Assembly (NCBI GenBank): GCA_900318885.1
Contig: ONMN01000018.1
Span: 1-52,827, forward strand
Length of the DNA stretch: 52,827 bases
From: an uncultured Prevotellaceae bacterium
GTDB lineage: Bacteria; Bacteroidota; Bacteroidia; Bacteroidales; Bacteroidaceae
Direction of reading: 5' to 3'
The translations under genes and the position numbers were made by a program. The notes under the pieces were generated by a model. That model was given only the letters and a program-made list of their open reading frames with translations. It had not been told where the DNA came from and ran no database searches. This document shows positions 35,163 to 43,301 of the stretch, in pieces (position 1 is the stretch's first letter; every line of letters begins with the position of its first letter).

Positions 35163-37616
35163 ATGAATATATCGTATAAATGGTTAAAAGAGTACGTTGA
35201 TTTCGACCTCACCCCGCAGGAGGTTTGTGATGCGCTGACATCGACAGGTCTGGAGGTTGACGCACTCGAAGAAGTACAAAGTATTAAGGGCGGTCTGAAG
35301 GGACTTTACGTTGGTAAAGTGCTCACGTGCGAGATGCACCCCGATTCAGACCATTTGCATGTAACTACCGTTGATTTGGGCAAGGGCAAACCCCAGCAGA
35401 TTGTTTGCGGCGCTCCCAATGTGGCTGCTGGCCAGAAGGTCATCGTGGCTGATTTGGGCTGTGTGCTCTATGATGGCGACAAGGAGTTTGTCATCAAGAA
35501 GTCGAAGCTGCGTGGCGTCGAGTCGCTGGGCATGATTTGTGCCGAGGACGAGATTGGCATCGGTACCGACCATGCTGGCATCATCGTATTGCCTGAGGAC
35601 GCTGTTGTTGGCACACCTGCCGCCGAATATTACCACTTGGAGAGCGACTGGCTAATCGAGGTTGATATCACTGCCAACCGTGCCGATGCCCTCAGTCACT
35701 GGGGTGTTGCTCGCGACCTCTACGCTTGGTTGAAGCAGAACGGCTATAAAACAGCCACGCACCATCCGGTGGTCGACGATTTCGTCGTCGACAATAACTC
35801 CCTCCCCATCGACGTGGTCATCGAGAACACGGAGGCCTGCAAGCGCTATGCCTGTGTTAGCATCACCGACTGCGAGGTAAAGGAGTCGCCCGAATGGCTG
35901 AAGAACAAGCTGAGCGTTATTGGTCTGCGTCCCATCAACAACATCGTGGACATCACCAACTACGTGATGATGGCGTTGGGCCAGCCTCTGCACTGTTTCG
36001 ATGCCGATATGGTGAAAGGCCACAAGATTGTGGTGAAGACCATGCCCGAAGGCACACCGTTTGTGACGCTGGATGGTGAGGAGCACAAGCTCTCTGACCG
36101 CGACCTCGCTATCTGCAATGCCGAGGACCCCATGTGTATCGCTGGCGTATTTGGCGGAAAGGGTAGTGGTACCTATGAGACCACGAAGAACGTCGTGCTC
36201 GAGAGTGCTTACTTCCATCCCACATGGATTCGTAAGTCGGCTCGCCGTCATGGTTTGAGCACCGATGCTTCGTTCCGTTTCGAGCGCGGTATCGATCCCA
36301 ATGGCGTGATTGATGCACTGAAATATGCCGCCCAGCTTTGCAAGGAACTGGCTGGTGGTAAGGTGTCTATGGAAATCAAGGACGTTTATCCTGAGAAGAT
36401 GGAGAACGCCGTTGTCGACCTCCAGTACAGCTATGTTCACTCGCTCGTTGGTAAGGATATTCCCGTTGAGACCATCAAGAGCATTTGCGACTCACTGGAG
36501 ATGAAGGTGCTCAGCGAAAGTGCCGAGGGCCTGAAGCTCGAGATTCCCGCTTATCGCGTCGACGTTCAGCGTCCTTGCGACGTGGTGGAAGACATCCTGC
36601 GCATCTACGGATATAATAATGTGGAGATTCCCACGCAGTTGAAGTCTAGCCTTGTCATCAAGGGCGACGAAGACCAGAAGCACAAGTTGGCCAACCTCGT
36701 TTCTGAGCAGTTGGTAGGTGCTGGCTTCAACGAAATCCTGAATAACTCGTTGACCAAGGCTGCCTACTATGCAGAAGAGCAGCAGGCTCAGTTGGTAAAG
36801 ATTATGAACCCGCTGTCGAGCGACTTGAACGTGATGCGTGGCACGCTGCTGTATGGCGGTTTGGAGAGCGTCGAACACAATGTCAAGCGCAAGAACCCCA
36901 ACTGCCGTTTCTTTGAATTCGGCAACGTCTATAGCTTCGACCCTGCCAAGGAAAATCAGGACGACCCCATGCAGGCTTATAAGGAGCAGTATCACATGGG
37001 CATGTGGCTCACAGGTAAGCGTGTTGAGGGTTCGTGGGCTCATGCCAACGAGGATACGTCGTTTGCCGAGCTCGATGCACACGTAGATAACATCCTTGCT
37101 CGCATCGGTGTGCAGCCAGGTATGTTGATGCGCAAGAAGAGTGAGAACGCCATCTTCTCCGCAGGTCTAACTATCGAGAATCGCGGTGGCAAAAAGCTCA
37201 TTGAACTGGGTGTGCTGACCAAGAAGCTGCAGAAGAAGTTCGACATCGACACTCCCGTGTATTATGCCGAGCTCAACTGGACCGCGCTGATGAAGGTCAT
37301 CCGCAAGCAGAAGGTGGAATTCACCGACATTCCTAAGTTCCCGTCAGTCAGTCGCGACCTCGCCCTGCTCATCGATAAGAGCGTCGAGTTCCAGCAGATT
37401 GAGGACATCGCTCGTCAGACGGAGCGTAAGTTCTTGAAGAAAGTCGAGCTGTTCGACGTCTATGAGGGTGATAAGCTGCCCGCTGGCAAGAAATCGTATG
37501 CCGTCAACTTCATCCTGCAAGACCCTGAGAAGACAATGGGTGACAAGCAGATTGAAGCCATTATGAGCAAATTGATTCAGAATTTGAAAAAGCAACTCAA
37601 TGCCGAGCTGCGCTAA
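35163..37616 (+). CDS. pheT: Phenylalanyl-tRNA synthetase beta subunit
   Basis: An 817-residue beta subunit of the (alpha-beta)2 enzyme. It begins MNISYKWLKEYVDFDLTPQE and carries the tRNA-binding OB fold at about 40-150, the B3/B4 editing region, the B5 domain, a class II-like core (RFFEFGNVYSF) and a C-terminal FDX-ACB anticodon domain (FPSVSRDLALLID to the end). I start at ATG 35163. A longer frame would begin in the -7 box. No pheS is adjacent, so the subunits are encoded apart. An 8 bp repeat separates it from yebC. Confidence 0.97.
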   Translation: MNISYKWLKEYVDFDLTPQEVCDALTSTGLEVDALEEVQSIKGGLKGLYVGKVLTCEMHPDSDHLHVTTVDLGKGKPQQIVCGAPNVAAGQKVIVADLGCVLYDGDKEFVIKKSKLRGVESLGMICAEDEIGIGTDHAGIIVLPEDAVVGTPAAEYYHLESDWLIEVDITANRADALSHWGVARDLYAWLKQNGYKTATHHPVVDDFVVDNNSLPIDVVIENTEACKRYACVSITDCEVKESPEWLKNKLSVIGLRPINNIVDITNYVMMALGQPLHCFDADMVKGHKIVVKTMPEGTPFVTLDGEEHKLSDRDLAICNAEDPMCIAGVFGGKGSGTYETTKNVVLESAYFHPTWIRKSARRHGLSTDASFRFERGIDPNGVIDALKYAAQLCKELAGGKVSMEIKDVYPEKMENAVVDLQYSYVHSLVGKDIPVETIKSICDSLEMKVLSESAEGLKLEIPAYRVDVQRPCDVVEDILRIYGYNNVEIPTQLKSSLVIKGDEDQKHKLANLVSEQLVGAGFNEILNNSLTKAAYYAEEQQAQLVKIMNPLSSDLNVMRGTLLYGGLESVEHNVKRKNPNCRFFEFGNVYSFDPAKENQDDPMQAYKEQYHMGMWLTGKRVEGSWAHANEDTSFAELDAHVDNILARIGVQPGMLMRKKSENAIFSAGLTIENRGGKKLIELGVLTKKLQKKFDIDTPVYYAELNWTALMKVIRKQKVEFTDIPKFPSVSRDLALLIDKSVEFQQIEDIARQTERKFLKKVELFDVYEGDKLPAGKKSYAVNFILQDPEKTMGDKQIEAIMSKLIQNLKKQLNAELR

Positions 37617-37621
37617 CGTCT

Positions 37622-37657
37622 CGTAATACCGGAATACCGAAATAACGTAATAACGAC
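37622..37657. repeat. 8 bp tandem repeat (unit CGnAATAM) between pheT and yebC
   Basis: Units CGTAATAC, CGGAATAC, CGAAATAA, CGTAATAA run without breaks from 37622 to 37653, then decay. This is the same family and period as at 25356-25399. Confidence 0.75.
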
Positions 37658-37685
37658 AAAAAATAATAACGAAAAAATAATATTT

Positions 37686-38423
37686 ATGGGAAGAGCATTT
37701 GAATATCGCAAAGCTGCGAAATTGAAGAGATGGGGCCACATGGCCAAGACATTTACTAAGATTGGTAAGCAGATTGCCATTGCCGTAAAGGCTGGCGGTC
37801 CAGAGCCCGACATGAACCCTGCATTGCGTGCTATCATCGCCAATGCTAAGCGCGAGAACATGCCGAAGGATAACATCGAGCGTGCTATCAAGAACGCGAT
37901 GGGTAAAGACCAGAGCGACTACAAGGAAGTGACTTACGAGGGATATGGTCCTCACGGAGTTGCTATTTTCGTCGACACCCTGACCGACAACACTACGCGT
38001 ACTGTTGGTGACGTTCGTTCGGTGTTCAACAAGTTCAACGGCAACCTTGGTACACAGGGTTCGCTGTCGTTCCTGTTCGACCACAAGTGCGTGTTCACCT
38101 TCAAAAAGACTGACGGTCTCGATATGGACGAGATGATTCTCGACCTGATTGACTACGGTGTAGAGGATGAGTACGACGAGGACGAGGAAGAAAACTCAAT
38201 CACCATCTATGGCGATCCTTCAAGCTTCGGCGCTATCCAGAAGCACTTGGAGGAGAACGGTTTCGAGGTTACTGGTGCTGAGTTCACCCGCATTCCTAAC
38301 GACCTGAAGGACGTTACTCCTGAGGAGCGCGAGACCATCGACAAGATGATTGAGAAGCTCGAGGATTTCGACGATGTTCAGACCGTTTACACGAACATGA
38401 AACCCGAGGGTATTGAGGAATAA
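37686..38423 (+). CDS. YebC/PmpR family protein
   Basis: A 245-residue member of the YebC/PmpR (TACO1) family, long annotated as transcriptional regulators and more recently linked to easing ribosome stalling. The N-terminal MGRAFEYRKAAKLKRWGHMAKTFTK and KRENMPKDNIERAIK are signature stretches. The acidic DEYDEDEEENS segment falls in the middle domain. The length is normal. It follows pheT across the 8 bp repeat tract. Confidence 0.93.
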   Translation: MGRAFEYRKAAKLKRWGHMAKTFTKIGKQIAIAVKAGGPEPDMNPALRAIIANAKRENMPKDNIERAIKNAMGKDQSDYKEVTYEGYGPHGVAIFVDTLTDNTTRTVGDVRSVFNKFNGNLGTQGSLSFLFDHKCVFTFKKTDGLDMDEMILDLIDYGVEDEYDEDEEENSITIYGDPSSFGAIQKHLEENGFEVTGAEFTRIPNDLKDVTPEERETIDKMIEKLEDFDDVQTVYTNMKPEGIEE

Positions 38424-38470
38424 TTGGCAATTAGCTGTTGGCAATTAGTAATTAGCTGAAAGCCAACTGC
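38424..38470. repeat. Short repeat with inverted part after yebC
   Basis: TTGGCAATTAGC occurs at 38424 and again 14 bp later, then TAATTAGCTG. GCCAACTGC near 38470 is an inverted match to the AGCTGTTGGC word. Confidence 0.55.
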
Positions 38471-38487
38471 TAAAAACAAACTTTCTT

Positions 38488-38527
38488 GAGTCCGGCCGTC
38501 CTACACAAGAGCGGCCGGCTCTTTTGT
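38488..38527 (+). terminator. yebC terminator
   Basis: GAG, a bulged T, then CCGGCCG (38488-38498) pair with CGGCCGG and CTC (38512-38521), followed by TTTTGTT. It sits between convergent genes and overlaps the 3' end of the MBL gene region. Confidence 0.75.
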
Positions 38528-39171
38528 TAAAATTTCAAATAGGGATTATACATCAGCTCGTCGGCGATGGTAGTTTGGGGACCATGACCGGAAAGAATAA
38601 TGGTCTCGGCAGGCAGACGGCTGATGACAGTACGGAGACTTTGAGTCATGTCCTGCCAACTGCCTTCGGGGAAATCTGTTCGTCCAATGCTCATTCGGAA
38701 CAACGTATCGCCCGAAAATGCCACGTTTTCAGCCAGACAATAGAATAGGGCAGAGCCATGGGAATGACCGGGCGTCTGAAGTACGGTGAACTGATGGCTG
38801 CCAAAGGAAATAATGTCGCCATTTTTCAGCAGTTTCCCTATGGGCGGTTGGTCGTCAGGAATATCCATGCCAAAGAGTTCCTTAGCATGTTGGGGAAGAC
38901 GTTCGAGCAGCAGACGATCCTCTTCGCAAATTTCTGCCTGTAAACCATAGATCTTGTAAAGAAAAGCGTTACCGAAATTATGGTCTAGATGACCATGTGT
39001 GGCAAGGAGGTGAACGGGTGTCAACTGTTGGTCGGTGATGTAACGACGAATGGCTTCGCACTCTTCGTCATAATAGGCTCCACAGTCGATGATGACACAC
39101 TCGCGGCTGTCGTCACTAACGACGTAGCAATTCTCCTGCAAAGGATTGCACATGAAACGTTTAATATCCAT
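38527..39171 (-). CDS. MBL-fold hydrolase, glyoxalase II-like
   Basis: A 214-residue metallo-beta-lactamase-fold enzyme. The metal site is LLATHGHLDHNFG (HxHxDH), later His in TPGHSHGSA, Asp in FSGDTLF and His in LSGHGPQT complete the two-metal centre. The size fits the short glyoxalase II-like branch (YcbL type), which lacks the C-terminal glutathione domain. The natural substrate is unclear because Bacteroidetes often lack glutathione. It is monocistronic, with a -7 box TACCTTTG at 39201-39208. Confidence 0.9.
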   Translation of the reverse strand: MDIKRFMCNPLQENCYVVSDDSRECVIIDCGAYYDEECEAIRRYITDQQLTPVHLLATHGHLDHNFGNAFLYKIYGLQAEICEEDRLLLERLPQHAKELFGMDIPDDQPPIGKLLKNGDIISFGSHQFTVLQTPGHSHGSALFYCLAENVAFSGDTLFRMSIGRTDFPEGSWQDMTQSLRTVISRLPAETIILSGHGPQTTIADELMYNPYLKF

Positions 39172-39200
39172 AGTCGTGTCGTATTTTTTATTTATGTCTG

Positions 39201-39208
39201 CAAAGGTA
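39201..39208 (-). promoter_or_regulatory. -7 box for glyoxalase II-like gene
   Basis: TACCTTTG on the minus strand, 29 bp before the ATG at 39171. No clear -33 element is seen. Confidence 0.55.
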
Positions 39209-39249
39209 CTAAAATATTTCTTAATTTAATATTATTTAGATGTAGAAAT

Positions 39250-39281
39250 GTGGATTATAAGCGGGAAAATGAGTACTTTTG
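39250..39281 (+). promoter_or_regulatory. Bat operon promoter
   Basis: TACTTTTG at 39274-39281 with a weak -33 (GTGG at 39250-39253), 20 bp spacer. This is the only convincing promoter before moxR. Confidence 0.55.
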
Positions 39282-39327
39282 CAACTCAGAATGCGAAAAA
39301 TAAGTATATAAAAAAGAAAATAAGACT

Positions 39328-40323
39328 ATGGCAGAAGCTATTGACATCCGCGAATTGAACATCCGGATAGAACAACAAAGTGGATTCGTGCAGAACCTTG
39401 TGTCGGGCATGGATCAGGTTATTGTGGGACAGAAACATTTGGTTGATTCACTGCTCATCGGACTGTTGAGCGACGGCAATATCCTATTGGAAGGTGTGCC
39501 GGGACTGGCAAAGACGTTAGCAATCAAGACGCTGGCACAGCTGATTGATGCAACATACAGTCGAATCCAGTTTACGCCGGACTTGCTGCCCGCTGACGTG
39601 ACAGGTACGATGATTTACTCGCAAAAGGAAGAGAAATTTCAGGTGAAGCGTGGTCCGGTATTTGCCAACTTCGTGCTGGCGGACGAAATCAACCGTGCTC
39701 CGGCAAAAGTTCAGAGTGCATTGCTGGAAGCCATGCAGGAAAAGCAGGTGACTATTGGTAGCGATACGTTCGAATTGCCAAATCCCTTCTTGGTAATGGC
39801 TACTCAGAACCCGATAGAGCAAGAGGGAACCTATCCATTGCCTGAGGCACAGATGGACCGTTTCATGCTGAAGGTAGTGATTGGCTATCCGACAATTGAC
39901 GAGGAAAAGAAGATTATCCGCGAGAATATCCAGGAATCTTTACCGAAGGTTCGTCCCGTAACAACTTCCGACGAGATTCTGAAAGCGCGTCAGGTGGTTC
40001 GTGAAGTATATATCGACGAGAAGATTGAGCAGTATATTGCCGACATCGTGTTTGCTACACGTTATCCCGATCGCTACGGTCTGAAGGATATGAAGGATAT
40101 GATTTCGTTTGGCGGTTCACCACGTGCCAGTATCAATCTGGCCAAAGCTGCCCGCGCCTATGCTTTCATCAAGCGTCGTGGCTATGTGGTACCTGAGGAT
40201 GTCCGCGCCATTGCTCATGATGTGCTGCGCCATCGCATTGGACTGACCTATGAAGCCGAGGCATCGAACGTAACCAGCGAGGAGATTGTCAGCAAGATTA
40301 TCAATAAGGTTGAGGTGCCCTGA
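39328..40323 (+). CDS. MoxR family AAA+ ATPase
   Basis: A 331-residue AAA+ chaperone-like ATPase and the first gene of the Bat operon. Walker A is GVPGLAKT (56-63) and Walker B is FVLADE (115-120), followed by INRAPAKVQSALLEAMQE. Further signatures are ATQNPIEQEGTYPLPEAQMDRF and the sensor 2 region with GGSPRAS. MoxR proteins act with VWA-domain partners, here DUF58, BatA and BatB, and are thought to mature metal or envelope protein complexes under stress. The gene ends in TGA directly before a TCTAGA array. Confidence 0.95.
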   Translation: MAEAIDIRELNIRIEQQSGFVQNLVSGMDQVIVGQKHLVDSLLIGLLSDGNILLEGVPGLAKTLAIKTLAQLIDATYSRIQFTPDLLPADVTGTMIYSQKEEKFQVKRGPVFANFVLADEINRAPAKVQSALLEAMQEKQVTIGSDTFELPNPFLVMATQNPIEQEGTYPLPEAQMDRFMLKVVIGYPTIDEEKKIIRENIQESLPKVRPVTTSDEILKARQVVREVYIDEKIEQYIADIVFATRYPDRYGLKDMKDMISFGGSPRASINLAKAARAYAFIKRRGYVVPEDVRAIAHDVLRHRIGLTYEAEASNVTSEEIVSKIINKVEVP

Positions 40324-40324
40324 T

Positions 40325-40360
40325 TCTAGAAACTCTAGATATTCTAGAACATCTAGATAA
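40325..40360. repeat. Four TCTAGA words at exact 9 bp spacing
   Basis: TCTAGA starts at 40325, 40334, 40343 and 40352, each followed by three variable bases. It fills the gap between moxR and the DUF58 gene. Confidence 0.8.
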
Positions 40361-40364
40361 CGAT

Positions 40365-41234
40365 ATGGAAACTAGTGAGATTCTAAAGAAAGTACGGAAG
40401 ATAGAGATCAAGGCCCGCGGTCTGAGCTCGAACGTCTTCGCAGGGCAATACCACAGTGCCTTTAAGGGTAGGGGTATGGCCTTTAGCGAGGTGCGCGAGT
40501 ATCAGTATGGCGACGATGTGCGTGACATTGACTGGAACGTTACCGCCCGTTTCCACCGTCCCTACGTGAAGGTTTTTGAGGAGGAACGCGAGTTGACGGT
40601 CATGCTGATGATTGATGTCAGTGGTTCGTTGGATTTCGGTACGCAACACCAAATGAAGCGCGATATGGTGACGGAGATAGCCGCCACGATAGCCTTCTCG
40701 GCCATTCAGAACAACGACAAGATAGGCGTGGCATTCTTCTCCGATCGTATTGAGAAGTATATCCCGCCCAAGAAAGGCCGCAAGCACATTCTCTATATAA
40801 TCCGTGAAATGCTCGATTTCCATCCTGTCTCAAAGCGTACTGACGTGAAGCAGGCACTGGAATTCCTGACCAGCGTGTCGAAACGTCGCTGTACGGCCTT
40901 TGTGTTGAGCGATTTCTACGACCGTCAGGACTTCCTACAGCCTTTGCAGATTGCCAATCGCAAACACGATGTGGTGGCTTTACAGGTGTACGACCAGCGT
41001 GCCCGTGAATTGCCGGATGTCGGATTGATGCGCGTGGTGGATGCTGAGACGGGATATGAGCAATATATTGACACCTCCAGCAAACGTCTGCGTCAGGCTC
41101 ATGAGAAATATTGGCGTCAGCGTCAGGAAGTGTTGCGTGAAACGATGAACAAGAGCAATGTCGACCTGGTAAGTATAGCTACTAACGAAGATTATGTGAA
41201 GGCATTGCTGTTGTTATTTAAACAAAGAAGTTGA
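40365..41234 (+). CDS. DUF58 protein with VWA-like fold
   Basis: A 289-residue protein of the DUF58 family. The N-terminal GQYHSAFKGRGMAFSEVREY and the YGDDVRDIDWNVTARFHRPY block are family hallmarks. MIDVSGSLDFG (Asp84, Ser86, Ser88) is a complete MIDAS-type metal site. It is the usual partner gene of MoxR and is presumed to be a cytoplasmic VWA adaptor. Its TGA overlaps the next ATG by 1 nt (TGATG). Confidence 0.93.
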   Translation: METSEILKKVRKIEIKARGLSSNVFAGQYHSAFKGRGMAFSEVREYQYGDDVRDIDWNVTARFHRPYVKVFEEERELTVMLMIDVSGSLDFGTQHQMKRDMVTEIAATIAFSAIQNNDKIGVAFFSDRIEKYIPPKKGRKHILYIIREMLDFHPVSKRTDVKQALEFLTSVSKRRCTAFVLSDFYDRQDFLQPLQIANRKHDVVALQVYDQRARELPDVGLMRVVDAETGYEQYIDTSSKRLRQAHEKYWRQRQEVLRETMNKSNVDLVSIATNEDYVKALLLLFKQRS

Positions 41235-42277
41235 TGAAGAGGACGACGATACTTATAGGATTCATTCTCAGCACATTGCTGGCTATGGCGCAAGCAAGTG
41301 TTAAAGCTGTAATCAATCCTATTGAGATGATGATTGGTGAACAGGCACAGGTGGTGCTGACCATTGACGGAGGTGAAAATGCCAAAGTGGAATGGCCCCA
41401 GCTGAAGCCCCGCCAGATGTTGGTGCCAGGCGTAGAGGTTATCAACACCCAGCATCCCGAGAGCAACACGATGCTCATCACGCTGACCTCGTTTGACGGA
41501 AAATTATATCCCCTTCCTCCCTTCGTTGTCAAGGTCAATGGCAAAGAGCTGAAGACCAACGAACTGGCGCTGAAAGTGGTGGAAGTAGAGGTCGATACGA
41601 CTCAGATGAACCGTTTCTTCGGTCCTAAGGATGTTCAGGACAATCCCTTCCAATGGAGCGACTGGAGCACGTCGTTTTGGTTAAGTCTCCTAATACTGTT
41701 GCTGCTGGCTTTGAGTTATTGGCTCTATCTGCGGCTACGCGACAACAAACCAGTCATTTCGCATATCAAGATTGTACGCCGTTTGCTGCCCCATCAGAAG
41801 GCCATGAAGGAGATTGAGCAAATCAAGGCCGACAAGATGGTGGCATCGGAAGACCAGAAGGAGTATTATACGAAGTTGACCGAAACACTTCGCAAATATA
41901 TAGAAGAGCGCTACGGTTTCTCGGCTATGGAGATGACCAGTTCGGAGATTATCGAACGTCTGATGTCGCAGGGCGACCAACAAAGTCTGGACGAACTGCG
42001 CCAGTTGTTTATCACTGCCGACTTGGTGAAGTTTGCCAAATACTCAACGATGATCAATGAAAACGATGCCAACCTTGTGAGTGCCATCGACTTCATCAAT
42101 CAGACGAAGCTGGAGAATCAGCCCACTGAGGAAGTCCAAAAGCCCGTGCTTTCGGCTGAGGACCAGCGTTCACAGAAAGAACGTCGTGTATTGAAGACCG
42201 TCATAGCTGTGATTACCGTCGTTGCTGCGACACTCTTCTGCTACGTCGTATATCAAGTTTATCAGCTGTTAGTATAG
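41234..42277 (+). CDS. Bat operon membrane protein (BatD-like short gene)
   Basis: A 347-residue membrane protein. A signal peptide (MKRTTILIGFILSTLLAMAQA) leads to a periplasmic beta-domain (residues ~22-140). A TM helix follows at about 145-165 (FWLSLLILLLLALSYWLYL), then a cytoplasmic helical region and a second TM near the C-terminus (VIAVITVVAATLFCYVVY). It occupies the slot between the DUF58 gene and batA, where Bacteroidetes operons carry an unnamed gene. Its exact role is unknown. A TTG one codon earlier is possible. Confidence 0.82.
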   Translation: MKRTTILIGFILSTLLAMAQASVKAVINPIEMMIGEQAQVVLTIDGGENAKVEWPQLKPRQMLVPGVEVINTQHPESNTMLITLTSFDGKLYPLPPFVVKVNGKELKTNELALKVVEVEVDTTQMNRFFGPKDVQDNPFQWSDWSTSFWLSLLILLLLALSYWLYLRLRDNKPVISHIKIVRRLLPHQKAMKEIEQIKADKMVASEDQKEYYTKLTETLRKYIEERYGFSAMEMTSSEIIERLMSQGDQQSLDELRQLFITADLVKFAKYSTMINENDANLVSAIDFINQTKLENQPTEEVQKPVLSAEDQRSQKERRVLKTVIAVITVVAATLFCYVVYQVYQLLV

Positions 42278-42284
42278 AAAAAAA

Positions 42285-43295
42285 ATGGAGTTTGCCAATA
42301 AAGAATATCTGTTGCTGCTGTTGCTGTTGATACCTTACCTCGTGTGGTATCTGATGTACAGGAAGAAGGCCGAACCGACAATCCGCCTTGGCGATACGAA
42401 TGCTTATCGCTATGCACCGCGTTCGTGGAAAGTGATGTTAATGCCGTTGCAGCCCCTGTTGCGTATAGCCGTCTTCGTACTGGTGGTGCTGATACTGGCT
42501 CGTCCGCAGACGCAGAACTCATGGAAGAATCAAACGGTAGAAGGAATTGACATTATGCTGGCTATGGACGTGTCTACGTCGATGTTGGCGGAAGACCTGA
42601 AGCCCAACCGTATCGAGGCCGCCAAAAAGGTTGCCGCGGAATTCATTGCAGGACGTCCTAACGACAATATCGGACTGACCATCTTTGCCGGTGAGTCGTT
42701 CACACAGTGTCCGATGACTACTGACCACAGCTCACTGCTGAGCCTGTTGCAGAATGTTCGTACGGACATTGCTGCCCGCGGACCTCAGGGCGGTGGTATT
42801 GAGGATGGTACTGCCATCGGAATGGGCTTGGCCAATGCCGTTTCGCGTCTGAAGGATTCGAAAGCGAAGAGCCGTGTGGTCATTCTGTTGACCGACGGTT
42901 CTAACAACCGTGGTGACCTCTCGCCGATGACTGCCGCAGAGATTGCCAAGAGTCTGGACATTCGCGTCTATACCATTGGTGTTGGAACGAAAGGAACGGC
43001 CCCGTTCCCGCCTTCCGCAACGGGACTGCCCGGATATGTAAACCTGCCTGTGGAGATTGACACCAAGACGTTGTCCGATATTGCCGGTGCGACGGATGGT
43101 GACTTCTATCGTGCCACCAACAACCGCGAGTTGCAGAATATCTATAAGGAAATCGATAAGTTGGAGAAGAGCAAGCTGAATGTCAAGCAGTTCAGTCGTC
43201 GCTACGAGGCCTATCAGCCTTTTGCCGTGGCGGCTGTCATCCTGCTGTTGTTGGAAATCCTGCTCCGCATCACTATTTTCAGAAAATTACCATAA
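42285..43295 (+). CDS. batA: BatA, VWA-domain membrane protein
   Basis: A 336-residue aerotolerance protein. Two N-terminal helices (LLLLLLLIPYLVWYLM and LLRIAVFVLVVLILA) precede a VWA domain with an intact MIDAS site, MDVSTSM (Asp95, Ser97, Ser99), plus ILLTDGSNNRGD for the distal residues. A C-terminal TM (FAVAAVILLLLEILLRITIF) closes it. BatA was first described in Bacteroides fragilis, where disrupting the bat genes lowers oxygen tolerance. batB follows 6 bp later. Confidence 0.93.
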   Translation: MEFANKEYLLLLLLLIPYLVWYLMYRKKAEPTIRLGDTNAYRYAPRSWKVMLMPLQPLLRIAVFVLVVLILARPQTQNSWKNQTVEGIDIMLAMDVSTSMLAEDLKPNRIEAAKKVAAEFIAGRPNDNIGLTIFAGESFTQCPMTTDHSSLLSLLQNVRTDIAARGPQGGGIEDGTAIGMGLANAVSRLKDSKAKSRVVILLTDGSNNRGDLSPMTAAEIAKSLDIRVYTIGVGTKGTAPFPPSATGLPGYVNLPVEIDTKTLSDIAGATDGDFYRATNNRELQNIYKEIDKLEKSKLNVKQFSRRYEAYQPFAVAAVILLLLEILLRITIFRKLP

Positions 43296-43301
43296 GAAGA
43301 T

